Shown: positions 11,424-22,640, counted from the first letter of the stretch. The stretch: DNA of 64,000 nt from Datisca glomerata (GCA_003255025.1 QANY01005049.1:62001-126000), one strand, 5' to 3'. Numbers and translations are program-made. The notes: generated by a model not told the origin, from the letters alone.

Positions 11424-12363
11424 TTAAAGTGTAACGAGGTCATCCTCAAGAGTTTTGAGCTGTACTGCTAACTCATCATCCACCTTAGCTTGAAGAGGGA
11501 TGATAAAAAAAGGAGCATCAACACATGGGGCATCTGAGGGGATGATAGCCAGATCTAGGCCACTAGATATCCTTCTTCTATACTTTTTTGAGGTAACAAT
11601 GGTCCAAGGGACCACAGTTTATGAGTTAGGGTGGGTGTAGGAGAAGAGCATGTATGGGATGAAATGCGAGTGGGGGTTGGTTCATGGGTTGGAGCAGGTT
11701 TGAGACTGGCGGAGGAGGGGGTGGAACGAGCTCATTCTTGGAGAAGTGTGCAGGAACAAACTCACAGGCATGTACAAAGAGATTACATCTTTTGGGGAGA
11801 CCCTCATATTCCACCTTGACATATATAGGATCCCAACCCTCAATCCATATGTCAATATCAAAGTGCTCGACGAGCCTAGTATCCACTGTGATTTCCACGT
11901 AAATTCTTGTATAATCTCTTCCAACTCCTTTGGCAGTAAGAGAATCCGAGTAAAGAGAAGCACCCACAACATTGGCAATATGGCCAAGGGCATCAGCATA
12001 CCAAAGTTCCATAGGGACATTCCAAAGCTTAACCAAGATATGGAGCTTGGAAACTTTTTCTTTAAAGTACTTAACATTAGGCTGCCATGGTTGGAGAATG
12101 ATTGGTTTGCCCAACAAATGTCATGGGTCATCTTCCAACACATCATATTTCTCCTCAACAGAGTTGAATTTGAAGTAGAATAATCCTTTGGCACCAAATA
12201 CATCAATGAGCCCCCCGTTTTGCCATAGTTGAGTTACTAGTTTTTTAACTAAATGTAGAGGAGCAGTCTTCCACAGAAATGGGGGTTTAGGCTCCAAAAT
12301 GGGCATCTTTGACCATGGCTGTTGGTTGGGTCTTCTCTCGGAGGAGGAAGAATGGTCTCGCAA
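11424..12363 (-). pseudogene. LINE-1 ORF1 (DUF4283-like nucleic-acid-binding protein)
   Basis: One minus-strand frame runs from 12363 to 11626 with a single TGA at 12121-12123. It has the DUF4283 style seen in plant LINE ORF1: IDVFGAKGLFYFKFNSVEE, then LWNVPMELW with a long middle block, then EGLPKRC, where the C-terminal zinc knuckle starts and is degenerate. A proline run and basic residues follow (PPPPPPV). Below 11620 a second frame reads PWTIVTSKKYRRR, which fits the ORF1 C-terminus. No ATG is visible at the left of the frame, consistent with 5' truncation. The protein would bind LINE RNA. Confidence 0.82.
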
Positions 12364-12428
12364 GATTCTAGAGAGAAGGTTATCTTTCTTAATAACTAAA
12401 CAATCATTATTATTTGTGGAGTAAGTTG

Positions 12429-12519
12429 TTGATGCACTCGCTAAAGCTCTTCTTGAACCTCAGTTTCTCACTCATAAAGGCAAACTAAAGGTGGTCCAAT
12501 CCCTTTAATTTGAGGGACA
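12429..12519 (+). pseudogene. Copia-1 RNase H end and polypurine tract
   Basis: The frame interrupted at 8504 resumes here with VVDALAKALLEPQFLTHKGK, the usual last segment of copia RNase H, and ends in a stop near 12508. The purine-rich TTTGAGGGACA at 12509-12519 stands where plus-strand synthesis would be primed, directly before the 3' LTR. Confidence 0.85.
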
Positions 12520-12710
12520 TGTTAAGCAGTATAGTGAACCTACGTTGACTTATAGTTAGTTCGTTGGTTAAGTCAGTTTAGTTAGTTTTGTATTAGATGT
12601 ACAGTTAGTTGTTAGTCTTCTCTTTATATTCGTTGAGTACTAATTAATGAAGCAATTCATATTTCATAACTTCTCTCTCTACTTCGTTCTTCTTCTTCTA
12701 CTTCTCAACA
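12520..12710 (+). repeat. Copia-1 3' LTR
   Basis: It begins TGTTAAGCAG after the polypurine tract and ends CTTCTCAACA, so it has the TG...CA ends of LTRs and a length of 191 bases. The last 90 bases match the 5' remnant at 4060-4152. TTTATATT at about 12622 could be a TATA element. Confidence 0.9.
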
Positions 12711-12715
12711 AGCAG

Positions 12716-12817
12716 ATGACAATTTCTTCCATTGCCACTTGCTTCCTCTTCGCTTTCTCTATCATCTCCCTCTCTCTTTTCGCTCCACCAGTTCCCTCGA
12801 TTGTTTCACTCTCTTAA
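12716..12817 (+). CDS. 33-codon ORF with signal-peptide-like composition next to the Copia-1 LTR
   Basis: An ATG stands five bases after the LTR end and opens a 33-residue frame. It is strongly hydrophobic (TCFLFAFSIISLSLFAPP) and ends in TAA. The composition resembles a secretory leader. It may be the truncated start of a gene hit by Copia-1, or chance. No family is recognised, and no continuation was found downstream. Confidence 0.2.
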   Translation: MTISSIATCFLFAFSIISLSLFAPPVPSIVSLS

Positions 12818-13559
12818 TTGGAGATAACCCATTTCCATTCCCAAATCAAAAGCCCAATTTTGAAATCTGACCCGAACAAGAGAATTTTGGGTTTTATTCT
12901 TGACTTTGCACTCTTTTTCTTTCTCTTGAATTTTTTTCTCTGTCTCTCATTGATTTTTTTATTAACAAAAAAGATAATTTGTATCTTACAAAATAATTTA
13001 TAGGGTTCGTAGGGGACAGCATAGTCGTGTAAATAGGATTGCAATGTAAAGACATAGAAAAGAAAAAAAAACTGAAAAGTGTATTTTAAAGTACTATATT
13101 GAGTTGGGTGTCAAAATGATTAAAAACACAAAAAGTTAAAAAAAAAAACCTTCACAGAAATTCTACATCTCAGTGGGATTAACTGATACCCAATTAGATT
13201 TCTTCCCACGTGATATTCATTCATGTAGATCTCCGTTCTTCATTGGCGATGCATATTGTTACAAATTAAGCTGGCATGTTAAGCAAAGGTTGACAACTTG
13301 GCTCAACCATGCTTTCTTTGGTAGGTCATGTCGAGAAAATTCTTATACTTTTATAAGTCTGAGATATTTTGTTTATTAACAAAAAATAGCCCCCATTTTT
13401 ACTCGACTGAACAAAGCTCTATTCAGTCCAGCAAAGCTGCAAAAACAGAGGCTTCACTCACTTTTACTTTTTTCTCTTCTACGTCTCGCTTCTGCTTCTA
13501 TCTCTCTGTCTCCAGTGGTATAGGCATTTTTCGAGAACCATTAGGATGATGACGCTTTT
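12818..13559. other. Non-coding stretch with T-rich tracts
   Basis: Several short frames of 60-75 codons occur on both strands, but they are low-complexity (F, L, K and N rich) and show no domain. No transposon end was recognised. Confidence 0.5.
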
Positions 13560-14220
13560 CTTGGCACTACAAGGCTACATCGATCAAACGCATCAGAGAT
13601 CCACCACAGGATAACGTGGCTAGCCCGACCTGTCCTTGATGCCTTGATGCCTCGATGCCCCACCATAGTGGTTGGGTTACACTCACTAGAGCTGGGAGAA
13701 ACACCGAGGTCAAGTAGGTCAATTGAAGAGCTTGGAAATCAGTAACATCATCATCATCATTATCCGCCGAAAGTGAACATCAACGTGACCTCTCTCCATT
13801 AGGCCGAGTACCCATCGGGTCCAATCACCAATATGGCGTGTCAAACCAACCCCCAATCAGTCACCTCACTTCCACTCTCTTCTTCTTGGGAAACATTAGC
13901 ATTAAATTCCCCTAACCTTTATGTCATCTCGCAGGACAAGGGCATTAAATGCCACCTCCTTACCTGTCCATTGGGGTTACATGTCCCATCACCCAAACCT
14001 TATCCTACACGCCTCACCTCTATTAGACTTCTAGTATAAATACCCCATCCTACCAGAGGAAAAGGTAAGTGAAAATCTTCCTAAAGAATCCCTGCCCAAA
14101 TACTTTCAGACTTCTAACTTAAGCTTCGGACGCCTTTAAGCGCCCCCGGTTATCCTACCAGAGGAAAAGGTAAGTGAAAATCTGCCTAAAGAATCCCTGC
14201 CCCAATACTTTCAGACTTCT
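13560..14220 (+). repeat. LTR-like fragment, probably Ty3/gypsy, with an internal 69-bp direct repeat
   Basis: The base composition is richer in G and C than the surroundings. CAAGGGCATTAAATG at about 13935 is followed about 95 bases later by TATAAATA (14034). The same two elements at the same spacing occur in reverse orientation at 19605 and 19503, suggesting the same LTR family. Downstream, 14047-14115 and 14152-14220 are 69-base direct repeats 105 bases apart, separated by AAGCTTCGGACGCC and a C-rich run typical of gypsy LTR ends. No coding part is attached. LTR limits were not found. Confidence 0.5.
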
Positions 14221-14587
14221 TATAATGTGTAGATTTTCAGTCAACATCGTCAGACAGTGTACTATTGCATCAATTGACATCACATTGAGTTTTCAAATAA
14301 GGGCAAAAAAGATGGCTTTTTAAAGCATTTGATGCTGGAGTTTTGGGTGACAAGTGCCTGTTTTTTGTGCTCATCGATTTTGTTATTTGGCTTCTTGAAC
14401 AAAAAGTAAATGAAGATTTACAAGGACCTCCATGGCATTAAATTGGGACAGGCTTCTTTTATTTCTCAAGCATGGTCTATGCAAAAAGTAATCATCTTCT
14501 CTTCTCTAAATTAAAGACTTTCTATATTTTTTTTGGCAGTGGAAAAAGTGAATGGAAATTGGGTAGGTTTGTAGTTGTTATATGAGT

Positions 14588-16615
14588 CACTACAAGAAAT
14601 ATGCCATTCTATAAGAGGCGAAAATCCCTATAAAATGTAATCCAGAGGGTTCATGCGGTGCTTATGACAACCCCTAATATTAAAAGTCTACGTTTTTCGT
14701 GAGGCGCAACGCCTCCTGTGAAGAATCCTGTGGTCTGTCGCGTTGTACTGGGTTTTTCGATTTTTATAAAAGTTGTTTAATAGGATTTTCAGACTCTTGT
14801 TGAATATATTCAACAACTTTTTTTCCATTGAATGACCCTATTAGAGTGCCCCACAATATATAATTGTTGGTATGAAAAAAAAATTTAGTAATGAACGACA
14901 CGACTCTAAATGTCTCTAGTAATACCTTTGTTGTTTTTTTCTATTAGCTTTTGTGTGGCAAGCTGTTGTAAGTTTTCGATGAGATTTTTAATACTGTCCT
15001 AGAAAAATTCATGATTTACTCGAAAAAACTCAAGTGTTTTTAATTCTTATGAATTAACATTCACAAGTATTTTTGCATCCCGTTAAATTAGATACCATAA
15101 GGTTTTTTGAATCTCATTGATATATTTTTTGTTATAAATTATACCTCTTATAAAGAGATTTTTTTGACATTTTATAAATGCTATTTGTTCACAATCAATT
15201 CATATGCACATGTTTACGTACCTATTTAAACATTCAAAATTAATACATTACTAGACTAAAAGGCATTCATGCATCATTTCATTTTCACAAAGTACACACA
15301 GAGGAAAATCATAGTATAAATTAGAGTCAACCAAAAAATAAAATATCTAAGACACAGCAAAGAGGAAAATCTAGCACACAAAGAGGAAAATCAAACATAC
15401 AGAGAATAAAACTGACCTTTTTCAGAGTAGTTCTACTTTACCAAATCATAGGATAATTTGAATGTCCCAATTCTATCATAAACCAACAGCCATGAATCAA
15501 GATTTGGTAAACTTCTTTACGCATAAATATGTTAATAAGAACTTGAGTGAGCAATACCTGATAATACACCCAATCTGCTCCAAACTAACAACAATAGCTA
15601 GCTCCGTACCGAATTCCTAGATCATTCAAAAAAGAGAGAGATGTATCCTCTATTCAGAAGTCTCATTACAAAAAAAAACTTTAGATAATAGTCACCCATT
15701 CATCCAAAATTGAGTCTATAAATAACTCTCCATTAGAATTAAACCTGCATAAGTTAAAAATTAGGAAAAAGAAGAGAATATGCATGGAAGATATCTCAGT
15801 GAAACTAAAAACTTTTTTAATATTCTAGAGTAGGGCAGAGGAGTAGATAAGGCAATGACCAAAAACTGAATGCTACCCATCAGATTTCAGACACAGAAAA
15901 AACTCATAAAGAAAACTAAGAAAATAAACAAACACTTTTCATACGCTTTGATATTTTCAGTAAGACTTAGAGACACCTAAAGCTACTCTCTCTCTAAAAT
16001 TATTTCTAGAACAACATAGCAAGAAGCAAAAGAATCAAAGTCATGAATTGTAGCTCTATAGAACTAAAGGTAGCATCATGCAGTGATTTGAATGCCTTCA
16101 ATTTCTTTTAGAGGTTATCAGTATATGTTTTCACCTCCATTATAAAGGATGAATAGAATAAAATACAGCAAAACTTAGAACCCAGATAAGATAAACTGAT
16201 TACCACTATTGATGAAGGTCTGATTCAAACTCAAAACTTATCGATTACAAAGATTCAACACAATAAATCGAGAGTTTTCATTTCAAAACTTACTCCATGC
16301 CCAGAAATAGGGAACACATGCCCTAATCGACTTAGGAAACCTCAAAAATCATAAAATCAGATAAAAATCACTAAGACCAGACAAGAATTTAAGAATGAAA
16401 CCCTTACCTCTTATTTTGAGTTGCGAATCAAAATAGTAGAGCTGGGAGGTAGCTGAGAGAGTAAGAGCTGTGAGGGGGTGCTTGCTGCCGTAAGAGAAAC
16501 CTGCGATGAAGCTGAAAAAGAGAGCTGCGAAAGTGTTAAGAGATAGAAGCGTTCTTGAGAGCGAGCTACTGTAAGCTTCGAGAGTGAGCTTTGAGAGAGC
16601 TCGTTGGTGAGACTA

Positions 16616-16664
<49 letters not shown>

Positions 16665-17024
16665 TACTCGTAAAAGAGAGCTACTATACTTAGAGACGCG
16701 GGTTGGAGGATGTTTTCATTTGGTGACAACGATGATAGAGAGCTAGAAAGAACCCTAATTCTTTGTTTCATTTTTTGAAAGAGATTGAGGGAGAAGCTAA
16801 AAGAGAGAGAGAGGTAATCGAGAGAGAAAAATGGAAGCTAAAATAATACCTTTTCGTTTAAAATGTAGCCTCGCTTTTCATTTTCTAAGTCCCACTTTTT
16901 TTTACAATTTAAAAAGATTTTTTCTAAGGGGTTCATGCACGCTCTTCTTTTTTGGCTTATTTTACAAGAGAAGAGAACGGACCGTGTAGTCGAAAGCTGT
17001 AGAACTCCATATATTCTTGTAGTG
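14588..17024. mobile_element. CACTA-type DNA transposon, non-autonomous
   Basis: The left end is CACTACAAGAAATATG, and the right end in the second terminal copy is its exact complement (CATATTTCTTGTAGTG); the first terminal copy differs slightly. The flanks are AGT at 14585-14587 and AGT at 17025-17027, a 3-bp target duplication as expected for CACTA (En/Spm) elements. About 2.4 kb lie between, with no transposase frame. The interior is AT-rich and includes a GA microsatellite. It could only move with a transposase supplied elsewhere. Confidence 0.88.
16614..16663. repeat. GA microsatellite
   Basis: A nearly uninterrupted (GA)n run lies inside the CACTA element, with further GAGAGA patches to 16830. 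Confidence 0.95.
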
Positions 17025-17265
17025 AGTATTTTATGTTTTTTGTACTAATTTAGAGTTCTAAAGTGAGTAGTCTGCTTTTCATTGTCTATGTCCCACTTTT
17101 TTTGCAATCTTAAAAGATTTTTTCTAAGGGGTTCATGAACGCTCTTCTTTTTTGGCTTATTTTACAAGAGAAGACAACGGACCGCGTAGTCGAAAGCTGT
17201 AGAACCCCATATTTCTTGTAGTGAGTATTTTATGTTTTTGTACTAATTTAGAGTTCTAAAGCAAG
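16872..17265. repeat. Tandem duplication of the CACTA right end plus flank, about 200 bp each
   Basis: 16872-17070 and 17073-17265 are near-identical, offset by 201 bases. Each copy holds the subterminal region, the terminal TTCTTGTAGTG, and about 45 bases of outside DNA (AGTATTTTATG and on). The host flank is part of the unit, so the duplication happened after insertion. Confidence 0.9.
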
Positions 17266-17400
17266 TTTGACATTAATTCTAACAGTTCAACATCTTAAGC
17301 CAATGTATACCACTACTAAAGAATAGAGTGAATATTGGCTACCCGAAAGAAGAAAGAGAAGTAGAAGAGATAGACAGAAGCAACAGAAAGAGAGAGAAGC

Positions 17401-18464
17401 TTTTTTTTAACTGGAAAATTATAGTAACTCAAAGGTAAATAGATATACAAAGATCCTCAATAATAGGAGGAATAAAGTTTAATCAACAAAAAGACATCAA
17501 ACTAGACAAGGCATAATGAGCTAGCCTATAAGCTACACTATTATAGCTACGAGAAACATGATAAAAATTACAATTCAAATAGCAGTAGAGCATAGATGTT
17601 ATAACTTTGATAATATTCTCTATTTCTGTTAGAGGAATTCTGGTTGAATGTATAGCAAAGGAGGCTTTGAAAAAGCCTGTTTCAATAGAGGAAGCAATTA
17701 AATTGTTATTTCAGGAGAATTTGAGTCCTTCCAAAATGGCCATGCATTCTGCATGAAAAGCATCCATAACACAATCACAAAATGCAGAACAAGATGCTAA
17801 AAAAGAGCCATTGCTATCCTGAATCACAGCTCCCAAACCAATACCTCACGGGGAAAAAGAAGCATCAACATTGAATTTGAAAGTACATGAACTTAGGTTT
17901 AATGAGAAAGCTTCAGTTTTGAAGCTGGGAGGGGGTGCACAACTAGCCATTGGTTGAGGAAACTTATAGCCCGATCGATAATTGCATCTGAATCAAGTCC
18001 ACACCTATTATGAAGCCAAGAGTTCCTAGAATACCAAACAAACCAACACAAACAGGATATATGTCTTGAAAATTATCTTCGAAAGCATCCATTGGATCTT
18101 TAGAATCCATCAAATAAAATTTATATTTCCAGTAATTCAAGAAGGAGCTGGATTCCAAATTTTCCTAATCTGTGGGCAGAGAAAAAGGGTGTGGTAGATA
18201 GTTTCATGTCTGCCACAAAATATACATTCCGCAGATGTTCCAATTCTTCTAGCTACCAGATTGAAACATGTGGAGAGAATGTTCTGAGATGCTTTCCACA
18301 TAAAAACTTTGATTTTGAGAGGGAAATGAAGATGTTAGAGTTTTTTCCACAAAGAATAATGTTGAATTGATGAGCAACTAGGAGAATTAATCTTGTTTAA
18401 AGTAACCCAATACCTGCTCTTTTTCGAATATGTCCCTTCCGAGTTAAAATGTCAAATTAATTGG
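17401..18464 (-). mobile_element. LINE-2: 5'-truncated LINE, 3' end only
   Basis: The minus strand reads a zf-RVT block (FPLKIKVFMWKASQNILS at about 18330-18270, then AECIFCGRHETIYHTLFLCP at 18235-18175). An RNase H-like block follows (FKFNVDASFSPRGIGLGAVI at 17882-17823, then AFHAECMAILEGLKFS at about 17765-17715), with scattered stops. An A-tail (T run 17402-17409 on plus) ends the element. Flanks GAAAGAGAGAGAAGC (17386-17400) and GAAAGAGAGAAAAAC (18465-18479) are a likely target duplication with two differences. Endonuclease and reverse transcriptase are missing through 5' truncation. Confidence 0.88.
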
Positions 18465-18479
18465 GAAAGAGAGAAAAAC

Positions 18480-19379
18480 TGAAAAGAGAAGTAGAAGATA
18501 GAGGATGAAGAGAGGTGCAAAAAAGAGATAATTGTTTTTGTTTTTGTTTTTTTGTCAAAGACAATTGTTTTTAATTAGATAATAAAAAGAGAGTGAAATG
18601 AGTTGGAAGTGAGATAAGACATTTTTTTGTTAATTGTACGTTCGTGGGTTTCATCTGTGCGACATTAGCACTTGATGCACCCCGTTCTCGTCTCTGTCAA
18701 TTTTTATACATGGAGAGTGACTGAAGTACTACATTGAGACATTAAGTAAAGTTAGATGGCCAATTTGAGATTTTTGAAAAACAATGGGCCAATTAAAAAT
18801 TAACCCAAACTACGATGGCCAAATTGGTAACGTTTTATTTTTAAAATTGTGGCTAATTAATTTACAGAGAGTTTTTATTTTAATTGCCTCTATCCAAGTG
18901 AGAAAAAATAATGAACAGTTCCGTCCATTATTGAGTTTGGAGCTGTTACTAGTAACCAATATTTGTGATGTCTTTACTTTCAAACAAGATAACAATAATT
19001 TACCATTTTAAGGTTAAAATTAGTTTATAGTTGATTAAACTAGTTGATGAGTATGGTTTACAAACATTTAAGTTCAACGTGACATTAAGTCAATCAAAGT
19101 TAAGGTTAGCTTCTAGATTAACACAACATGATTGGTTAGTTATCACAATAATTATACATGTAGACATGCATGAAATACCATCTATACAAGTAGATAGCAC
19201 TAGTTATAATACTACTTTAGGGATATTCAAGAGTGTCTAATGCATTCTATCTGTATAATTAAACTATTTTAGTGGTAATCACATTTCAAATTATTAAAGC
19301 GGAAATCTGAATAGTACATGTGTCACACATTTATGAGTTGTTAATCTTGCACACCACAGATCAATGAACCCGAGGGGCA
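18480..19379. other. AT-rich stretch without a recognisable gene
   Basis: Frames of 60-75 codons exist on both strands at 18784-19240, but they lack any recognised domain and overlap each other. T-rich tracts occur near 18535-18560. Confidence 0.5.
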
Positions 19380-20100
19380 AACATCACCGGGGAGTGGTTT
19401 CCTCACCTTAGGGCTTCTGAGCATAACTTAGATGTGTTGGAGAGAATTAGGCAAGGTATTTGAAAGGATTGAATGAGCTTACCCTTGATTTTTGGAAGAA
19501 CAAGTATTTATAGAAGATACATATCTGGGTGAGGCTTGTTGAAGAAGTTTAGATAATATTCCAAAGTGTTTTCATTGGTTGAGAGATGGAGGTTACATTT
19601 AATGCCCTTGTCCCCAAACTTGACAGAGAGAGGGGTTTGAACGAACTTAAAGGAGGTGCTTCTGACATGGAAGACAGTGATTAGACAAGCTGGCCGTAGG
19701 TACAATGCCACTAGGGCACGTTGAATACTCCTTTTGATTGGCAATGATAAGATGGACATGTACAGAGTTCCTTGAACTGCCTAATCTTGAGGATACAGAC
19801 CTACAAATTCTTGAACTACTTGGTCCTGTATTCATAACTCTGAGGTGCCCTTCCTTTAGCTTGGCCTCGAGCTGAGGCTATCTTCACATGAGGACGCACT
19901 ATCGAGCCTAACTTGTGATGACTAGGAAGCGACTCCAAGGAGGCTCCCTTTGGACTTGATGAAAATAAAGGAGGCTCGTGTCTCCTTCAAGACGAGGCTC
20001 AAGAAATATGACAATAGTTACCCCTAGTCAAGGAGTTTATATGGGGTTTTGAGTCGTTATTCTTTTCTCTAGTTGTTTTTACGAAACAAAGGGGCTCAAA
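19380..20100 (-). repeat. Ty3/gypsy LTR-like region (minus orientation)
   Basis: Read on the minus strand it has CAAGGGCATTAAATG near 19605, then TATAAATACTTG near 19512 as a likely LTR TATA box, and then the C-rich end ACCACTCCCCGG near 19390. The first two landmarks match the plus-oriented fragment at 13560-14220. It lies downstream of the gypsy pol remnant on the same strand, so it may be that element's 3' LTR. Exact ends were not resolved. Confidence 0.5.
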
Positions 20101-20169
20101 GGCCCTTGATTGGAGCAACTTATCCTTCAAAATTGTGAAACAATTGTCTTGCAAGCCTTAAGTTTCTTT

Positions 20170-21150
20170 CTTGAAACTTAAATTTCCCACCTCTTGGAAC
20201 TCGCACTAATGATGGTGTTTGGGCCGTGTGACGAGGAGATGTGATATTTTGTATCGAAAGGTCGTCTTATTTCTCGAGCACATCGTGTCCATTCCTTAAC
20301 GTTTTGAAGAAAGGATGAACTTGTCCGTGTCTCGGGATATAAACCTATTAAGTGCTGCCACTCGTCCAATATGACATTATACTCCTTTGATGGTCTTGGC
20401 TGGTTCCATCTCTAACAAGGCTTTGATCATCTCCGTATTTGCTTCTATTCCCCTATAGGGAATGGACAACTATCCTTAGGACACGCCTTGTTAAGATCTA
20501 TGAAGTCGATGCATACCTTCCACTAACTAATGGTATTTTTTACTAATTCAATGTTAGCTAACAAGTTGGGGTAGTGGACCTTTTTAATTAAACCCACCTT
20601 GAACAATTGCGCTACCTCTTCGTCAATGACATCATCCCTTGTTTGGTTGACGCTCCTCCTATTATGCCTGATAGGCTTGAATTTTAGTTCAATGTTTCAG
20701 ATGATGGACAATGAATTTAAGGTCAATCCTTGACATGTCCTCGTTGGCCCAGACAAACACGTCCTTGTTCCTACATATGAATGACATTAACTCCTCTTTC
20801 CGCTATGGGTAGAGCAACGACCCAATATGTATTGATCGATTTTGATCTTCCGGAAGCAAAACTACTAACTTCAGTGATTCCAATGGTTCTTCTTAGAGCT
20901 GATCCGCGAGGGCCATTTTTATCATTGCAACGACTCACTTTTTTTTCTTTTATTAGAGTGGGCGCGTAACATTCCCTAGTTGTCTTTTGATCTCCATGGA
21001 CCAGTCCCAAACAAGCAGGGTTAGGAACTTAATGACCTGGTGGTAAGTGGGAGGTATAACTTTGAACTTATGTATGGCAATCGAGCTAGGATCACATTGT
21101 ACACTTCACTGCATCTCACTACTGTAAATTCAATCAACTTAATGGAAAGA
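20170..21150 (-). pseudogene. Ty3/gypsy protease and reverse transcriptase remnant
   Basis: On the minus strand, SEVYNVILARL (about 21110) and GDQKTTRECYAPTL (about 20992-20950) are typical of the end of the gypsy protease region. Reverse transcriptase follows with KVHYPNLLANIELVKN and VCIDFIDLNKACPKD (about 20590-20480). The frame then jumps to GIEANTEMIKALLEM (about 20461-20410) and GRVAALNRFISRDTDKF, which in an intact element lies far downstream, so the catalytic palm is deleted. Stops and frameshifts are common. Integrase is absent. Confidence 0.88.
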
Positions 21151-21399
21151 CTAACTCCTTGAACAACTCAATGAAAAAGGAGTTATTTTTTGCAATGAAT
21201 CAGTATAAGGTCATTGATAATCATGGGATTGGCCAGCTTGGTTCATCTAAGTCACTTCCGATGCCATACGTCATTACTTTGACTTTCAGCTTCGAAGGGG
21301 CTCCAAAAAAAATAATAAATAATACTAATAAATTAATTAATTAAAAATAGGAAGAAAAGGAAGATAATGAAATTCATTATGTTTTCTCACCATTTGAAT

Positions 21400-22305
21400 T
21401 AGATGGGACAACATTGGCTTTTAATGAAGTTATTGCCTCTTGATGTATAGTTTTCACTTCAAATAAATGGAGATCCTTGCCGCAAAATTATTTTCATTAC
21501 GGGCATTCTTGATTCTTTAGGGCTTAGATGATGCAGGAGACGTACTCAACACTAAGCTATCTAGGCCATCCTATAAATATGTGCTATGTTTCTTGGACCA
21601 CCAAGTGTTATATCGTTTCATAGTCCAATCACGAGTAGTCAAGACACGTGCTGAAAAAATGACTTTTGACATAGTAGGTGTCTGAGTACAACAACTTCAA
21701 GACATCATTTAAAGAAGCTGATCATACATCTCTCGATAAATAATTGGAGATATCTTGATAGAGACCAAACTGTCCGCCAAACATATAAGGACTGTAAGAC
21801 TCCATAAGGAAAATATCATCACGACGCGTCGATAAATACTATGACCGAATGTGGATAATCATGAACTGATTGTATACGTCTATTCTTGTCATATAAGTTC
21901 AAATGTCAATTTATGTCGTTACCTATGTGTATTAACTCTTGAGCCTCACGTCCATCAAATTAAAAAGTACCCCCTCCCTAAAATATGCAGTCATTGTTAT
22001 ACATATAACATCGATAAGGGTCTTATAATGTATTTGAAAGTAATGTGTCAACCAGCCATAAACATAATGTATAGAAAACAAGCTCCAAATCGACCAATTG
22101 AACGAGGAGGGCAAGCGATTTTGTTCAATCCATGATAAATGTTGGCTAAACTCATACTGCGAGGCTAAATTATTGTCATGTTTCCATTTAGCTAGCAACC
22201 TTGAAAGTTCTAGGATGAATGAAATTTGGATCCCCTTGTGCAAGTGCAAATACACTAAGCCAACAAGAAAGAAGCATAACTAAATAGGTTTGTTCTCTCA
22301 ATTCT
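21400..22305 (-). pseudogene. PMD (plant mobile domain) fragment, left arm of inverted repeat
   Basis: The minus strand reads REQTYLVMLLSCWLSVFALA and IHPRTFKVAS (22320-22190), then QHLSWIEQNRLPSSFNWS and SIHYVYGWLTHYF (about 22170-22040). This style matches the plant mobile domain (aminotransferase-like) found in transposon-associated plant proteins. Frames change and stops occur. The segment is complementary along nearly all its length to 22783-23740. Function in intact members is not established; this copy is broken. Confidence 0.7.
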
Positions 22306-22344
22306 TTTTCGATCCCAATCTCAAAAGGAAACTTCATACTTTGA

Positions 22345-22640
22345 TGATGACCATCTTTCCTTGTAGTGGTGTTCCCCCAAAGTGCAACAGGTTCTTTCAT
22401 GATTTTGGTCATGAACACCTTTCTTTACACTGGAGTTCCCCCAAAGTGCAAGGGTTTCCTCAGGACTTTAGTGACGACCATGTTTCCTTGTAGTGGTGTT
22501 CCTATAAACTTCAAGGGTTTCCATCATGACTTTATTGACGACCACCTTCCTTGCAAGGGCGTTCCCCCAAAGTGCAATGGTTTCCTTTGGGACTTTGGTG
22601 ACGACCGCCTTTCTTTGCAATTGGGTCCCCCAAAATGGCG
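22345..22640. repeat. 63-bp tandem repeat array 1
   Basis: The landmark GTTCCCCCAAAGTGCAA recurs at 22371, 22435, 22498, 22561 and about 22624, steps of 63-64 bases. 63 bases are 21 codons, so a plus-strand frame (22366-22677) repeats GVPPKC and related words every 21 residues. The frame has no recognised domain. The array lies in the loop between the two PMD arms. A related array in the opposite orientation is at 23990-24400. Confidence 0.88.

Larger units (their letters stand above)
8514..12419 (-). mobile_element. LINE-1: LINE (non-LTR) retrotransposon inserted in Copia-1, with an internal inversion
   Basis: Read on the minus strand the order is ORF1 (12363-11424), endonuclease N-terminal half (about 11220-10865), an inverted block (9925-10870, coding on the plus strand), the end of the reverse transcriptase region (about 9920-9780), the zf-RVT region (about 9780-9330), a 3' untranslated region, and a short A-tail at 8514-8520. 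The flanks AGCAAGTTA (8505-8513) and AGTAAGTTG (12420-12428) are a plausible 9-bp target duplication with two differences. Removing the LINE restores the continuity of the Copia-1 RNase H region. The 5' end is truncated and the ORFs are dead. Confidence 0.9.
4060..12710 (+). mobile_element. Copia-1: degenerate Ty1/copia retrotransposon split by a LINE
   Basis: The order is truncated 5' LTR, initiator-Met tRNA primer site, gag, integrase, reverse transcriptase, RNase H, polypurine tract and 3' LTR. This is the copia order (integrase before reverse transcriptase). All reading frames are broken by stops and frameshifts. LINE-1 (8514-12419) interrupts the end of RNase H, and the frame resumes at 12429. 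Without the LINE the element is about 4.7 kb, which is typical for copia. A target duplication cannot be checked because the 5' LTR has lost its outer end. Confidence 0.93.

Noticed and set aside
11631..12183. Long plus-strand frames opposite LINE ORF1
   Set aside because: They are antisense shadows of the ORF1 frame, which has clear DUF4283-like residues on the minus strand.
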